DNA of 64,000 nucleotides, taken from contig CM049318.1 of NCBI GenBank assembly GCA_026874595.1, positions 19,443,456 to 19,507,455 of the forward strand, read 5' to 3'. This document shows, one piece after another, positions 49,133 to 60,290 of this stretch. The position numbers and the translations under genes were made by a program. Below the pieces are notes generated by a model that saw nothing but the letters and a program-made list of their open reading frames with translations, did no database searches and had not been told where the DNA came from. Origin of the DNA: Sipunculus nudus (taxonomy: Eukaryota > Annelida > Sipuncula > Golfingiida > Sipunculidae). Position 1 is the stretch's first letter; the number at the start of each line of letters is the position of its first letter.

Positions 49133-51753
49133 CTTTAACCGTGCAACTTTAGATGGTAATCACTTAAACAGTCTTCTGACACTTATTTTAGGGGTTCATG
49201 TGTATAATAATTGATAAACGTAAATCTGGCAGGGTGAAGAATATCTTCTTTTGGGGGTAATTTGTAGCGGCACCGTGATCGTAATTCATAATATTGATCA
49301 GCGTTTTAACCATAATGGGTATTATCTTTTTTTCAGGACTGGATTTAGAGGGAGAGCAGGGAGCGCCCAACCCCCCCCCCCCCCCACCCCCTCTTTTTTC
49401 GACAAAACTATCTGGGAAATAGAATAATATACCAATAATTCCTATCATATTGTTTTGTTTTCTGGTGTCACCAAGGCCGGTAACTGTCGCATCTGCGGGT
49501 CCTGGGTGTGTAAACAACCCCACTGCAGGGTAATAACACCGAGGACCCAAACAAAGACGCATTCATTGGCAAGACACACACAGCTGTGGTGTACAGCCTT
49601 CCCATAAAGCCTGCATTGCGCTCACCTGGGTATGGGTCGGCCGTGAAAAGAATCACACCTCGCCTCGGCCGAGGTTTTATCTCACGAACCCTCGGCTTTG
49701 AGTCCTGTGCTCTATCCACAGACTTCAGAAGCCGGTTTCCATATACTTCAGCGTACTGGAGTTATCAATAAAGTCTTCTGGTCCTCCAGGCACACATGTT
49801 TACCTGCTGTGTGTGTTTGTTCACAATGTAACTTACGCAACCCTGAACGGAATCTCAAGAAATTTTCAGGGCTTTTTGGGAATTCGCCAGGGAAAAATCG
49901 ATTGGATTTGGTGTGGATCCGGCACATGACCCGGATTCAGGATTATATATTCACAAACATGCAGCCATTTATGCACGAATAACCCTTGGAAAATGGCCGA
50001 TTAAGTGAATGCAAACACATGGCGGAGGCTTGCATTCCTTAGAATGGAGATTTCTAGTTGACATTTTGAATAGTAAAACAAACATTATGGTACAAATAGA
50101 TAGTGACTGAGCACGACCATTGCTCATTAGATGAATTTTACTTGTAAACCTGTGTCAGGGTACTGGGACCCCCCCCCCCCCCTTTCTCCCTTTTTCAAGA
50201 CCTTGTATCCGCCCCTGTTGTTTGCATTTCAGTCTTATGGTCCAGGTATTTACGAATTAAAATATATCTGAACTATATGACCTTAATCGCATATACATTC
50301 AATCAATAATCATTAGCATTTGACTAAGGAGCAACCAATCAGATGACCAATGGCATTGTATACCGTCAATCATCTGACAAGCACAAACTTTGCATAATTT
50401 GGCATAGTTCTGCTAAACAGAACACGTGTAGTCTGTAGCAATACCATGTCGGCATTTTTTCCGGGATATTTTTTTGTACAAAGGAGAAAGTGTAAACAGT
50501 TCTAGGCCATAGGTTGCAGGAGCCATTCCTCTGACTACTCAGTAAATAATAATGTCTTACCTTGCACGTAATTGGTATGAGACAAATAATCAAAAATATG
50601 ACAAGACACTTCACAATGACTGCGATATATTCAACAATGGAGAACAGCGATTCCAGTTGATGACGTCAGTCAATGCGACGTCATACGTCATCGAATTTTG
50701 TGTCGGCATTACTGTATTGTAAACAGCTCTCGCAACCATGGGCATGGAAGACCTTATTATGTAGGAGACTTTTTGGAGCTCATTATGATAAATAGGTTAA
50801 AAGGGCGGAGCATATGGGCTGTGGTGGATAGGTCGCGGGTTACAGCAGTCTACATATCAGGGAAGGTCGGGTAAACAAAGTATTCGGAGAAACTAACCTT
50901 ACAACTCTTCAACTGGTATATACTAATGTATTTCATTAATTTTTGGTTAATCCACAGGAGGGTATTACTTTTTGGAATATAAATATGGTAAAAATATAAA
51001 ATGGTAAAAGCATGCTTGAAACTGGTGTTGTCATTTTGGAATACATCCTTAAAGGAAGTGGGCGATACGGGCTTCAGGGAGTCTTATATTATAATATGTA
51101 CCACCAAGCTGAGTCCATCGGTCTTTTATTAAGATAAATTTTCATAAAAGATTTTTAAATAATTTCCCAGAAAGTTGCATGTGAAAGTAAAGGCCTGATT
51201 TGGCAATATAGGTTTTTAAACTATATTTTCCATGTTATGTTTCACAACTTTTTGAGACGCTTTCCTACAGGAGTAGCCATCTTTGGTTTAGCTGGTCATA
51301 TTGGTAAGATTATTTACATGGCACCATCCAATCAGCAGCTGTCAACTGAGGCTGTTTTGGCACGTGGCCAATAACCTTGGCTACAATAAGTGGGACTGAT
51401 ATGTTGTGAAATTTTCTGAAATTTCTGGTTTCTCATATTTTAAAAATTGTTGTACTTCTTAAATCTGTGTACAGTGAGTATTTATTGCCCTTGTTGAAAT
51501 TTAAATCAATTAACCTTCCACCCTATAGGCTATCATCATTATCTTCTTCATAATGTAAATACAATTTTCGTAGCAAAAAATAGTATGAAGATATGAAGGG
51601 ATGGAACGGACAATAATAGCCCGTTACCTGGCAATATTCCAAAAGTTAAACCTGTATTCATGAATGGGGGAGCGATTATTATTAAATCTTACCAGTAGCG
51701 CCGGTCACCAGAGCAGTTAGATAGAAAACCACAGCTGTAGATAGACTCGTCAT
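43826..51753 (-). CDS. single-Ig type I membrane protein with three PPxY motifs (4 exons, 327 aa)
   Basis: Joining exons 51693-51753, 45488-45628, 44838-45020 and 43826-44424 gives 984 nt, an uninterrupted 327-codon frame including the stop only at the end. Every junction is GT/AG and phase 1, the usual pattern for Ig-domain exons. Residues 1-21 form a signal peptide (hydrophobic core AVVFYLTALVTG). Residues 22-128 are one Ig domain: B-strand C44 (LTLRCTASG), C-strand W62 (LHWHR), F-strand SGRYTC with C110. C58 and C114 may form a second disulfide. The transmembrane helix is at 146-166, preceded by basic residues. The cytoplasmic tail 167-327 is Ser/Thr/Pro-rich with PPSY (204-207), PPDY (265-268) and PPAY (291-294), ligands for WW domains such as those of NEDD4-type ligases. 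No N-glycosylation sequon is in the ectodomain. I do not recognise the family; a surface receptor or adhesion role is inference. Additional alternative exons in intron 1 cannot be excluded. Confidence 0.85.
44838..45020 (-). CDS. exon 3 of Ig/PPxY gene: second half of Ig domain
   Basis: Acceptor CACATTTTAG and donor AAAAG|GTATAT. It contains DEFRDSLSGRYTCLLTCGEA, the F-strand signature with the second Ig cysteine. Confidence 0.85.
45488..45628 (-). CDS. exon 2 of Ig/PPxY gene: first half of Ig domain
   Basis: Acceptor TTTTCTAG and donor CACAG|GTAAAA. It encodes IGEPLTLRCTASGIPPPYRD and CSLHWHRTPT, giving the first Ig cysteine and the core tryptophan. Confidence 0.85.
46905..48234. repeat. 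~330-bp tandem array in intron 1
   Basis: The landmark CGATTTRTGCCCTGTTAACA begins at 47221, 47539, 47880 and 48209 (last copy diverged). Each unit also has CTGCAGAAACTKATGAAACA, CCATGGTGATCAATGCAT-like and GGTTTCCAAGGAGACTTTTCATGG phrases. The first unit is a ~168-bp short form lacking the middle part. G16 at 47441-47456 disturbs one period. Confidence 0.93.
48229..48292 (+). repeat. (GACGGACA)n tail
   Basis: GGGCGGACGGACAGACGGACAGACAGACAGACGG-type microsatellite terminates the 330-bp array, as at 31320-31345. Confidence 0.9.
48293..49060. other. intronic AT-rich DNA with a TCGCGA-type fragment
   Basis: 48655-48735 resembles the dispersed fragments at 25900-26260. Nothing else is supported. 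Confidence 0.4.
49062..49131. repeat. (TA)n microsatellite
   Basis: About 35 TA units within intron 1. Confidence 0.97.
49371..49385 (+). repeat. C15 homopolymer
   Basis: It lies within a GC-rich element-like segment that starts CAGGACTGGATTTAGAGGG. Confidence 0.9.
49460..49760 (-). mobile_element. SINE-like composite repeat
   Basis: The minus strand contains GTGGATAGAGCACAGGACTC then CCGAGGGTTCGTGAGAT, reminiscent of pol III A and B boxes, followed by a CCGAGG/CCTCGG stem. The other end (49466-49508) matches 25592-25642. The two open frames on opposite strands here lie in repeat sequence. The SINE class is inference. Confidence 0.4.
49790..50060 (+). repeat. TTTGTTCAC/GGATCC dispersed repeat copy
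   Basis: GTGTGTTTGTTCACAATGTA, GAACGGAATCTCAAGAAATTTTCAGGGC, GGATCCGGCACATGACCCGG and TTGCATTCCTTAGAATG follow the order seen at 20127-20500. Confidence 0.75.
50160..50218 (+). mobile_element. right end of GCGGATCC MITE family
   Basis: C14, then TTTTTCAAGACCTTGTATCCGCCCCTG, the terminal inverted sequence of the 12950-13141 and 38251-38407 family. Confidence 0.55.
50661..50691. promoter_or_regulatory. cluster of three CRE-like sites in intron 1
   Basis: TGACGTCA (50661-50668), CGACGTCA (50676-50683) and TACGTCAT (50684-50691) occur within 31 bp, about 1 kb inside intron 1 of the Ig/PPxY gene. This matches CREB/ATF consensus; an intronic enhancer or alternative promoter is a hypothesis only. 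Confidence 0.45.
50692..51692. other. intron 1, unassigned part
   Basis: AT-rich, with no additional Ig exon or repeat seen. Confidence 0.4.
51693..51753 (-). CDS. exon 1 of Ig/PPxY gene: signal peptide
   Basis: ATG at 51753. The 61 nt encode MTSLSTAVVFYLTALVTGAT plus one base, ending at a consensus donor (CTACTG|GTAAGA). The frame stays open upstream to 51891, but that part lacks a hydrophobic start, so the ATG before the signal peptide is preferred. Confidence 0.8.
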
Positions 51754-52805
51754 TATATTGTAATATCCTTCTCCCTGGGTAATGTTCTCTCCAACACGCT
51801 CTTTTAGTTCTCTCTGCTCAGGTTTTGATTTGTGCTGCATTCCTGCATGAATGATCACCTGGTTCCAATCACGTGATGTTACGCCAAACACTTGATGTCA
51901 CGCCGTGTGCGTTCATTCATTAGTGCACCATGTTTAACCCTGCCAGAGCGAGTGCGCACGGATTAACTCGTTCTGCCCTCTGTTGGTGAAATTTTTAACA
52001 AATATCTTTCCCGGGGGGGGGGGGGGGGGGGGGGCAATATCCTTGTATACCAATAATTAAAAAAAAATTCAAAATTTGTCTTCCGAGTACGGTCAGCAAT
52101 GAATCAATTGAAATATACATCGTATACATTTAAAAGAATGGCCTTTAGAATTTATATAATATTCATCGAATGCGCACATAGCTCAGTGCTGCCACCTGTA
52201 TGAAATGAAAGGAACCATTTAACAGCGGCGGCCGGTTCAATTCCATATGAATTTTTTTGCATGCATTAATATATTGTATAAAACTTATTTTCATTAAATA
52301 CATCGTATGAATACAATATTATATGTGCATGCCGTGTTAGTCTACTGGTATATATGAAGAAAAGCTCTGAGCATCCGGATGATGTAAACACGGACTGCAT
52401 CTAATTGTTTTTATTTAAATTAGTGAAAATGCTTTCGAATTGCTCTACCATATCTTCTCTACCAAAGCCGTTCCCGTGTTGCCTGGTGGGGCCAAATATG
52501 TCGAAACAAATAAATAAATTAGAATAATATAAAATTATCGCATATAAATAAATTAGAATAATAATCTTAATTTCTCATTTTTTTTCACACAGGGCCAAGA
52601 TATACTCACCAGGCCAGTTCGACCCCTTGAATAAAGTTACCCTGGGGGCTTCGGCGGAGCTTCAATAATTGGTCCCATGAATCCATGTTTCTTTGTATTC
52701 GCCACATCACTTAACCAGACTGGGGGGGGGGGGGGGGGGGGGGGAGTGAAAATTGATGGACTAAATTATCCGACACCGTCAATAACTGGCACTTTGCCAG
52801 TAATC
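51754..52805. other. 5' flank of Ig/PPxY gene
   Basis: It holds an E-box (TCACGTGA at about 51870), a G22 run at 52013-52034 and a G23 run at 52722-52744. No TATA box or start site can be fixed. Confidence 0.4.
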
Positions 52806-52809
52806 TGTG

Positions 52810-52960
52810 AGGTTAAACGTACATTCCCATTCGCGTGTTCTTGTTCACAACATAACTCTGGCAATCATGAAAGTAATCCCATGACAACTTCGGGGAATTG
52901 GCCGATAAGGATTCGTTTAGATTTTGTTGGGATCCGGATTTCGGTAACGTCATAAAGGAA
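52810..52960 (+). repeat. diverged TTTGTTCAC/GGATCC repeat copy
   Basis: TTCTTGTTCACAACATAACTC, AATCCCATGACAACTTCGGGGAATTGG and GGGATCCGGATTTC match the family order. Confidence 0.65.
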
Positions 52961-52966
52961 GATTCA

Positions 52967-53990
52967 CAAATAAATCTGCAAACTTTTTGCAAGAAATGTG
53001 TAGCGAGAAGTCAGACACAGCTTATGAATAAAATTCACCCATTTTCGGGTACATTCATGCTAAATTAAAAAAAAAAAATTGGCATTTCAAGGAGGAAGAG
53101 ATGGGGGGGGGGGCGGCTTTTATGAGACTTTATTAGCCGACATTGGTTTACGACTTGCCCCATTTTCGGGTACATTCAAGCTAAATTAAAAACATTCGTC
53201 TTGCATATCAAGGGGAAAGGGGGGGGGGGGGGGGTGTTATGAGACTTTACTTGCCGACAGTGGTTAACGATTCACTACAGAGGCAGCTGGTAGTTCTATG
53301 GGGTACTCCCACACACAATGACAATAAACAGGTTCCTGTACAACAGATGAAAAGGGAAATGGGGGAGGGGGCTCACTTTGTTACTAGTTCCAGGCGGCGG
53401 AGCTCATGTTCAATGGCCATGCTTCATATAAAGTGGACGACCGGTGGGGGGGGGGGGGTATAAATGAGACTCGTCGCAGGTTGGTGTACAAATCACATCA
53501 AGGGTTTTACTCCGTGGTTTAAGGAGCTTATGGTCACTGGCCACATCTGTTCAATTAACTTCATATAAAGGGGGGGGGGGGGGGTTACGAGACTTGTCGC
53601 AGGCCGACAGGTGTACACATCGCAAAAAAAGAAAAGTCCAATTCAAGGAGGAAGGGGTGTGTGGTGGTGGTGGGGGGGGGGGGGGGGGGGGGTGGCGGGC
53701 TTTTATGAGACTCGTCGCAGGCTGGTGTACAAATCATATCAAAGACTCGTCGCAGGCTGGTGTACAAATCATATCAAAGGTTGCAGGCAGTGGTTAAAGG
53801 AGCTTATGGTCACTGGCCATGTTTGTAATATTAACTTAATATAAAGTGGGGTGGGGGGTTACGAGACTTGTCTCAGGCCGACAGGTGTACAAATTGCAAC
53901 GAAGGTTGCGGGCAGCTACATTGGGAGCTTATGGTCACTGGCCTTGCACAAACTTCTGAAGAAGTGGATTTTTTTTAGGGGGGGGGGGGG
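52967..53990 (+). repeat. poly-G-punctuated module array
   Basis: Modules of about 120-290 bp each start with a G homopolymer (for example G16 at 53219-53234, G15 at 53570-53584, G21 at 53672-53692) then ATGAGACTYGTCGCAGGC, GGTGTACAAATC and GGAGCTTATGGTCACTGGCC. CATTTTCGGGTACATTCA starts near 53041 and 53162. An internal perfect duplication of AGACTCGTCGCAGGCTGGTG lies at 53707/53744. Confidence 0.88.
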
Positions 53991-55020
53991 AATTCATAGG
54001 ACTCAATCCTTTCACCCATCTTCAATTACACAGGCAAGCAAGGTCAGCCCACCATTCTTCCAACATTATCAAGTAACAACAGAGACAAAATAAAATTTTA
54101 CGAGGTTTATTATTGCAGAAAAGTCCCAAATTCAATTTCATGTGTGGCTTTATCTACAGTAAGAATGTGAACAATTTTGGCGCAGCCTAAGTTCTGAACT
54201 GCATTTTCAAAATAATTCAGGTTTACAAGTTCATCCAATAAATTACATTTTATTAAACATTCTTTTAATCTTTAAATGTATTTTCAAATACTACAGGTTC
54301 ACAAGTTAATCCAATAAATAACATTTTTTTTTTTACTTCACTTTCATTTCAATTGTCCATATGCTATTTTTTATTCTCTATTTGCGTTTTTTTAATCACC
54401 ACATTGGTGCACTGGCGAGTTTTAGAAACAGCAATGAGAATTCACAATATTTTTATCACGAAAGTTAAGTTTTCCAGGGTTTCCGATTTAACCTTTTTGC
54501 CTTGTAGATAATACTACTTTCACTGTATTTGTGTTGATCTTTGTTACAGATTCAATTGTGTTACAGATTCAATTGTTTTAGATCCATTAACTGAGATTTT
54601 TTACTGTATTGTTAAGATGTTTGTTACAGATTCAATTGTTTTCGATCCATTATTGAAGACAAAACTCATTCATTAGTCGTTGAAAAGTTAGTTCAATTTC
54701 TGCCGAAAAATATGTCCGTGCAGCTGGCCGAGGATTTGCCGCGAGCCGGATACCCAACCCTACTCCCTCTGTGAGGGAGGGGGAGGTACGATTTCCCAGT
54801 GCTCTTGTCCAGCCCGGGAGTTGTCTCTCCCGCCTCGGCCAACGGACCTTCAGTGGCCGTGTCAAAAGGTCGGCATATTTACTTTTATCTTATTTTCGAT
54901 GATCTTTCCGCGCATTTCGTGCCTGCCATCTTCCTTGGCCATCTTCTCGATTTGTTTTTTTTTTTCATACACTCACGGCTAAACACCAGCTTGTTCATCT
55001 CTGTACAGCTTCTGGTCCAG
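53991..55020. other. unassigned DNA with a GC-rich patch
   Basis: 54700-54860 is GC- and CpG-rich, with an open frame on the minus strand (54650-54865) of no recognisable domain. The flanks are AT-rich. ACAGATTCAATTGTTTT recurs at about 54547, 54562 and 54626. Confidence 0.4.
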
Positions 55021-55025
55021 AAACC

Positions 55026-55079
55026 ACGGAACGAACCATACTGCCTGCCAACACGGAACGAACCATACTGCCTGCCAAC
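55026..55079 (+). repeat. 27-bp perfect tandem duplication
   Basis: ACGGAACGAACCATACTGCC plus seven bases is repeated at 55026 and 55053. Confidence 0.95.
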
Positions 55080-55796
55080 AGACTGATAACGACACAAACC
55101 AAAACAACCCACCCAATCTTATTGAAGCTCTCAATCCCATTCTTTTCTCTTGAACAATTTATCAAATGGAATAAGTTGCATTTTTCTTTGCAAGTGCACT
55201 TAATGTTTACAAAATTGATATTTCATTTAAATCTTAGCATTTTCATGTACGACATCAAATGGTAAGCTTTCTCCAGCAGTTACATTGTATGGCATCAAGT
55301 GATAAATAAGCTGTTTATATTTTCCAATGAAGAAAACAAAATCAGATCTCCACAAGGAAACTGACAACATACAGATCAAGGCGTACTTCAATACAGATTA
55401 AAGCCAGGACATTTCTTGTACATCGTTTACACACCAGCCTTGTTCACACGGGCGTTCTTCCTTTTTTCTTTCCACCATTCCTCAGTATCAGCTTCACCCT
55501 TTTGATTATACAGATAAAAACATGGCCCTTTGGCCCACAGGAATACAAGTTTCCTAATGAACCCATCTAAATCATGGACTAATTACAAAGGATATTAACA
55601 GACTCTGCAATTAAAGATTTCTTCCATAATGCTGAATGATTTGTAAATAAACTTAAAAATATCAAGTTATATTAATTATAACAATTATATTAATTACTAC
55701 TTTTGTATTTATAATTACCATAACCAAAATTTATGTAATATTGTAATTTACATGGGTTTTTTTTTCACTATTAAGTATAATAACTTCTGAGAGGAG

Positions 55797-55885
55797 ATAT
55801 GCATTTCTTAAAGTACTTAAGCATTTCTTAAAGATCTTATAAAGCATTTCTTAAAGTACTTATTTGGCATTCTTAAAGTACTTGT
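55797..55885 (+). repeat. GCATTTCTTAAAGTACTT short tandem repeat
   Basis: Four copies of GCATTTCTTAAAG(TA/AT)CTT are spaced by 18-28 bp. Confidence 0.9.
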
Positions 55886-58365
55886 TTGAGGTGAAAATAC
55901 GGGCTCTCATTCTTCCATTTTCATTTCAGCCTTCTTCATTCTTGACCTCCAACATTTCTCTTCTTTTAAATTCTACTAACAACACAAACAATGGCCTCCG
56001 GGGACCAAACATGCCTGCACAACAATTGTCCAAACTTCTAAATAATCTCAACTTCCCAATTGGCAAGAATTACTTAGGAACTATTTTAAGTAGTGAACTG
56101 AAATTTAAGAGATTTTTAAACTTTTCTTTGCAGATTTCGATTCATTAAAATGTCATCAAAATAAAATTCTGTAATTGTTTAACTTAGTTTATTCTTACTA
56201 TTCAAATCTTATTCTTACTAGAATATTAATAAACATTTATTACCAGCATTTATTACCTATCTGAACTAAACACTGGCACATTCCACCATTTCACACAAGA
56301 CTTGTCCAGATAAGGGCAGCCTTTCCGTTTCTTTGATCATATTGGAAATCCCCTGATGATAAAATACAGGAAACATTGCCCGAAGGCCAAAAGGGTGCAT
56401 ACATCAAAAAGGTTATATGAATAAAAGTCAATAAATACAGGATTCTTTCCTTTTCTTTAAAAATAAATTTTGAAATTTGTTATTTAAAAAACATTATGCA
56501 TCTTTATATTTATTTTTTTTAATTCACAGAAAATTCCATATTTACCACCCAGAAAAGGTTCCTGCTAGGACAATTATTTGCTTCTAGATGTAATCAACAC
56601 AAGTGACCCACATGTTAAACATTCCAACCATTCAAACCCTGACCGTGCTGCTGTCCGAAGGGCTTCGCGCATTCAAACCGTGCCTTTTCCACATTGATGG
56701 CCACATCCCGAGCCTCGGCATATTTTCGCGGTCCCTACTAATTAAAGGACTGAAAACAACGGCCCATCGGACCAACATCTCTACCTATCTACTACTACTG
56801 AAGTAAATTCTGACTGCAGTTTACAGCTAAACAGAACTAAATCACTGGTCAGAAGCTTACAAACTAGATAAATTCTGGTCAATCTCTAATGAAGAAATCT
56901 AAAATTAAAATACTGGTCAAACACTGATGATAATGTCTAAAAAAAAATATTTTACATTACGTCTATTTAGTTGACAGTGTATTTACCTTTCAGTACAGAG
57001 GGCTAAACCTGGTCAATATTTTCAAAATTTTATTCGAGTAAACAAGACCATTCATGCCGACATGAAGCTTACTTTTATGTGGACATCTCCAGACAATTAA
57101 CTGTCCGTGAGGGTCACTGGACGGTCTTCCTTCTGTTCACTTCCCGAGTATGTTTCCTATTGATTATACAGACTAAACACACATGGCCGAGAGTGCTAAC
57201 CCTGCACAGTGAATTTTCTTTCCATAATTAATATTCTGTTCGTTGGTAAACATGTACATGTCACTACCAGAGCAAAATATTATTCCCTATTTATAATGGT
57301 ACTGTTTTAATGTCCAAGGTATGTGTCATAATGTTAAGATTATTATTTTTAAGATAATGTATATATTTTTAAGATAATGTAGATCTATAGAAGTCAGACC
57401 TATGCAATATTACAAATATGAAAACAAGATCAGGAATACCCCTACAAAAGTTAAATTTGTAATTAATTCATAATCAAAATCTTTGAAAAAAGACACAAAA
57501 ATAATAAGTATGAATACTCATTTGAAGTTTGGTGACTACGTGTGGTTCCAATCACATTTCACCTATTCCCCACATGGATGGTCATTCCACGGATCTGCTT
57601 CCCTACCGATCATAAAAACTTAAACATGGCCACTGTGGCCTACATGTATAATGTTCAGGTCCCTGCTTTGAAAAACTAAAACTGTCACTAGCATTGGTTA
57701 TCAAACTTGTTTTATGCTTCCATACATCAAGGACATTTCATATGTAAAAATAATCCAAACATTTATGTACTTTTTAAAACATTTATGCATTTTTCAATGA
57801 TGCAGTTATGCAGGTGAAAAGGTTTTCTTTTTTTAAGTGTGATGCACTGATTTATGTTATTTCTTATTATTGTACTAATGCATATTTTTATATCCCAATT
57901 CTGATACAGCACTAATAATTCTTCAAAATAAAAAAAAATATTTGAAACTTTCAAAAAACGACTATTTACCAACATGGTCCTCAAAGGCAAAAATAGGAAT
58001 ACATGATGGCCCATCAAATGTTCGTATGACTGGAGATGGTTCTTCAAATGCTTGCTTTCAACCTGCTTTTGACACAATACAGCAAGTGCGGCCTAGGCCG
58101 ACAAGAGTATGGAAAAAATAGGGTTTTTCAACATTTTACTCTAATTGATGATTCAATTTTCAGAATGCTTCACATTATTACCAGGCACATGTAGGAAGAT
58201 TATGAAATAGACTTACTTAATTACTAGACAAGCTTTGAAAGGAAGAACAAAAAAGCTTCACTTATTTATTATTAGATTTGAATAAATTTCAATTCTTCAA
58301 TTTATATCATTTGAAAAGTGATGATTATTTTGAATGTAGTAACTTTTCAAGCTTTCTGGTGGTTC
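55886..58365. other. degenerate repeats around ATGGCC phrases
   Basis: Related passages (GATTATACAGAYWAAAACATGGCC-like) lie near 55505, 57160 and 57605, within otherwise AT-rich low-complexity DNA. The period is not exact, and no gene is supported. Confidence 0.35.
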
Positions 58366-58374
58366 ATCTATAAA

Positions 58375-59080
58375 CATATGTCATAAACAGAAGGAAAACA
58401 GGATTTACCACAGCATTTGCCTCGATGTGCAGTATACTGGGTAGTGCAGTACAAGCCTGGACAATGCTGAAGGAACAAAACGCCACCGACTGGGAGAATA
58501 GTCTGGAAGACTCCACGGCAGGTCTTTACCAACACCTGTTCTTCACATAAATACAAGGTGGCCGCAGCCAAAAGCATGGAACAAGAACACAGGTTGCTCT
58601 GTTGTCAAACATACATTAATATTACACTTTTATTACACAAGTATCATGAATAAGCCTAAATACACTTATTATATTTTATGTTGAAGCTTTATTTTTCTGG
58701 TGAAAAATTTTCACATGATCTTGTTAAGTTAATAATCATAAAATGTTAACTGGTTCACAAAATATTCTTTGAAACAAGATTTGAACTTCTTTTTTAGTGT
58801 CAATCCATTGAGCTTATTATGCAATTACATGGTAAAATGTATCCAAGCATGAAAAGGAAAAGTAATCAACAGCATTTGCCACAAAATAATGCATTGCCTT
58901 GATAATTGGGTCTTCATAGTATGCCTGGCCATTCCACAAGCAAGCTAACCATTGGACACGCAGTTGGGAACCTTGGGTAGCCATATGCCAGCAAGCCTCG
59001 AAGGACTAGCACCAATACAGCACCTGTTTCACACAAAACAATGTGGCCGAAGCCAAGGCACAACATTTCCAAATCAAATG
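58375..59080 (+). repeat. two diverged ~485-bp repeat units
   Basis: CAGCATTTGCC...GCCTGG.CA...GGAAC...AGCACCTGTTTC.CA..AA.A.A..GTGGCCG.AGCCAA occurs at 58410-58580 and 58870-59060 in the same order. Confidence 0.55.
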
Positions 59081-59955
59081 TTCTCATATAACTAATTTAT
59101 CACCATTCTATTCCTCCCAACAGAAAAGCTTTATAACAACAACTATAGCACCATAAGATTTAATCAATAACAATAACATGCAATATATAATTATACAAAT
59201 GGATTTCGGATTGTTTTTCAAGATTAAGATAATAAGAAGGCAGTTTCCACAATGTGTTATTAGTTTGCAGACATCAGACACCATTTGAATCTTTTTAGGT
59301 CTCCACCAACATGGCTCTGGTCAAACAGGCACAGAACTATTTCATTATTCTTATGAAATATAACTAATCATTCAACTGCATAATTTCTAGCATTCTTGCA
59401 TTATTGTAAGCATTCTTTCACAAGTTTATTTCAAATTTTCTTAAGAAATTCTTGCTTACAGGATAAACTCGAGTTTACAAGGCTTTATCCTGGTACAGAT
59501 TTTCTTTGACATCATTTCATTAAGATTCTCCAATAAGTCTGACAGAAACAAACAAGAAGTACGTGGATACAACACTTATCTGACTACCAACATGTTGAAC
59601 GTGAGGGAAATCCTGCTCCCTTCTGCTCACGTTACTACCAAACAATCCATCGGTAATCATATTCTTGTGCAAATATCTTGCCACGGAAACAATGAATTCT
59701 TCTACCTGCAGTTATATGGTGAAAACAACATCCAACAAGCCATTTTGGACATTTTAAAGCATCATTTTGTTGCTCACCTCTCAGGGTTAATGAGATTCTG
59801 AGGTTTTAACACCTTTTAGCATCTTCATCAATAACTCTTCAATATCCAATCCCAATAAATCAAACCAAATTAGCTGCTCACCTTGCAAGGTTAACCATCG
59901 TTTCTTCAACTGAATTGTGTAAAAAGTTACCTAAATCTGCACATGGTTCAGACTG
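59081..59955. other. unassigned AT-rich DNA
   Basis: No supported exon. The open frame at 59592-59801 has no recognisable domain. Confidence 0.35.
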
Positions 59956-59959
59956 ACAG

Positions 59960-60290
59960 AACTTCCCTGTTTGCTTGATAAAATCCATATTGCACTGAGA
60001 TAAAAGTTTCACTATACCTTTTCCCCCCAAGATCTTCAGAAACTTTGTCCTTACCCCAGTTTGACCGACAAAATTCTTAAAGCACGGAGATAAAGTTTCA
60101 TCGTACCTTTTCCCTCAATGATCTTCATAAACTTGCCCCGGTTTGCCTGACAAAATCCTTAAAGAAGAAAGTTCATCGTACCTTCTCCCCCCAAAGATCT
60201 TCCGAAACTTGTACATATAATCAGAATCTCTGGTTTGCTTGTCAAAATCTTTAAAGAACTGAATAAACTTGCCTTGCTCAAATACCCAGA
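59960..60290 (+). repeat. ~75-95-bp tandem repeat, about four units
   Basis: Each unit has TTTGCYTGAYAAAATCC...AAAGTTCATCGTACCTTTTCCCCCC and AAGATCTTC.GAAACTTG. Units start near 59965, 60058, 60140 and 60230. Confidence 0.85.

Noticed and set aside
49468-49771. Opposing open frames encoding an Arg-rich peptide
   Set aside because: They lie in a SINE-like dispersed repeat that matches 25592-25642 at one end.
50366-50614. Hydrophobic minus-strand frame beginning KCLVIFLIICL as a secreted-peptide gene
   Set aside because: It begins at GTG and no ATG precedes it in frame. Its donor is phase 0 and would break the frame of exon 2. Mentioned only as a possible alternative exon.
54650-54865. Minus-strand frame in a CpG-rich patch, considered as a first exon
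   Set aside because: No signal peptide, domain or consensus donor that I can defend.
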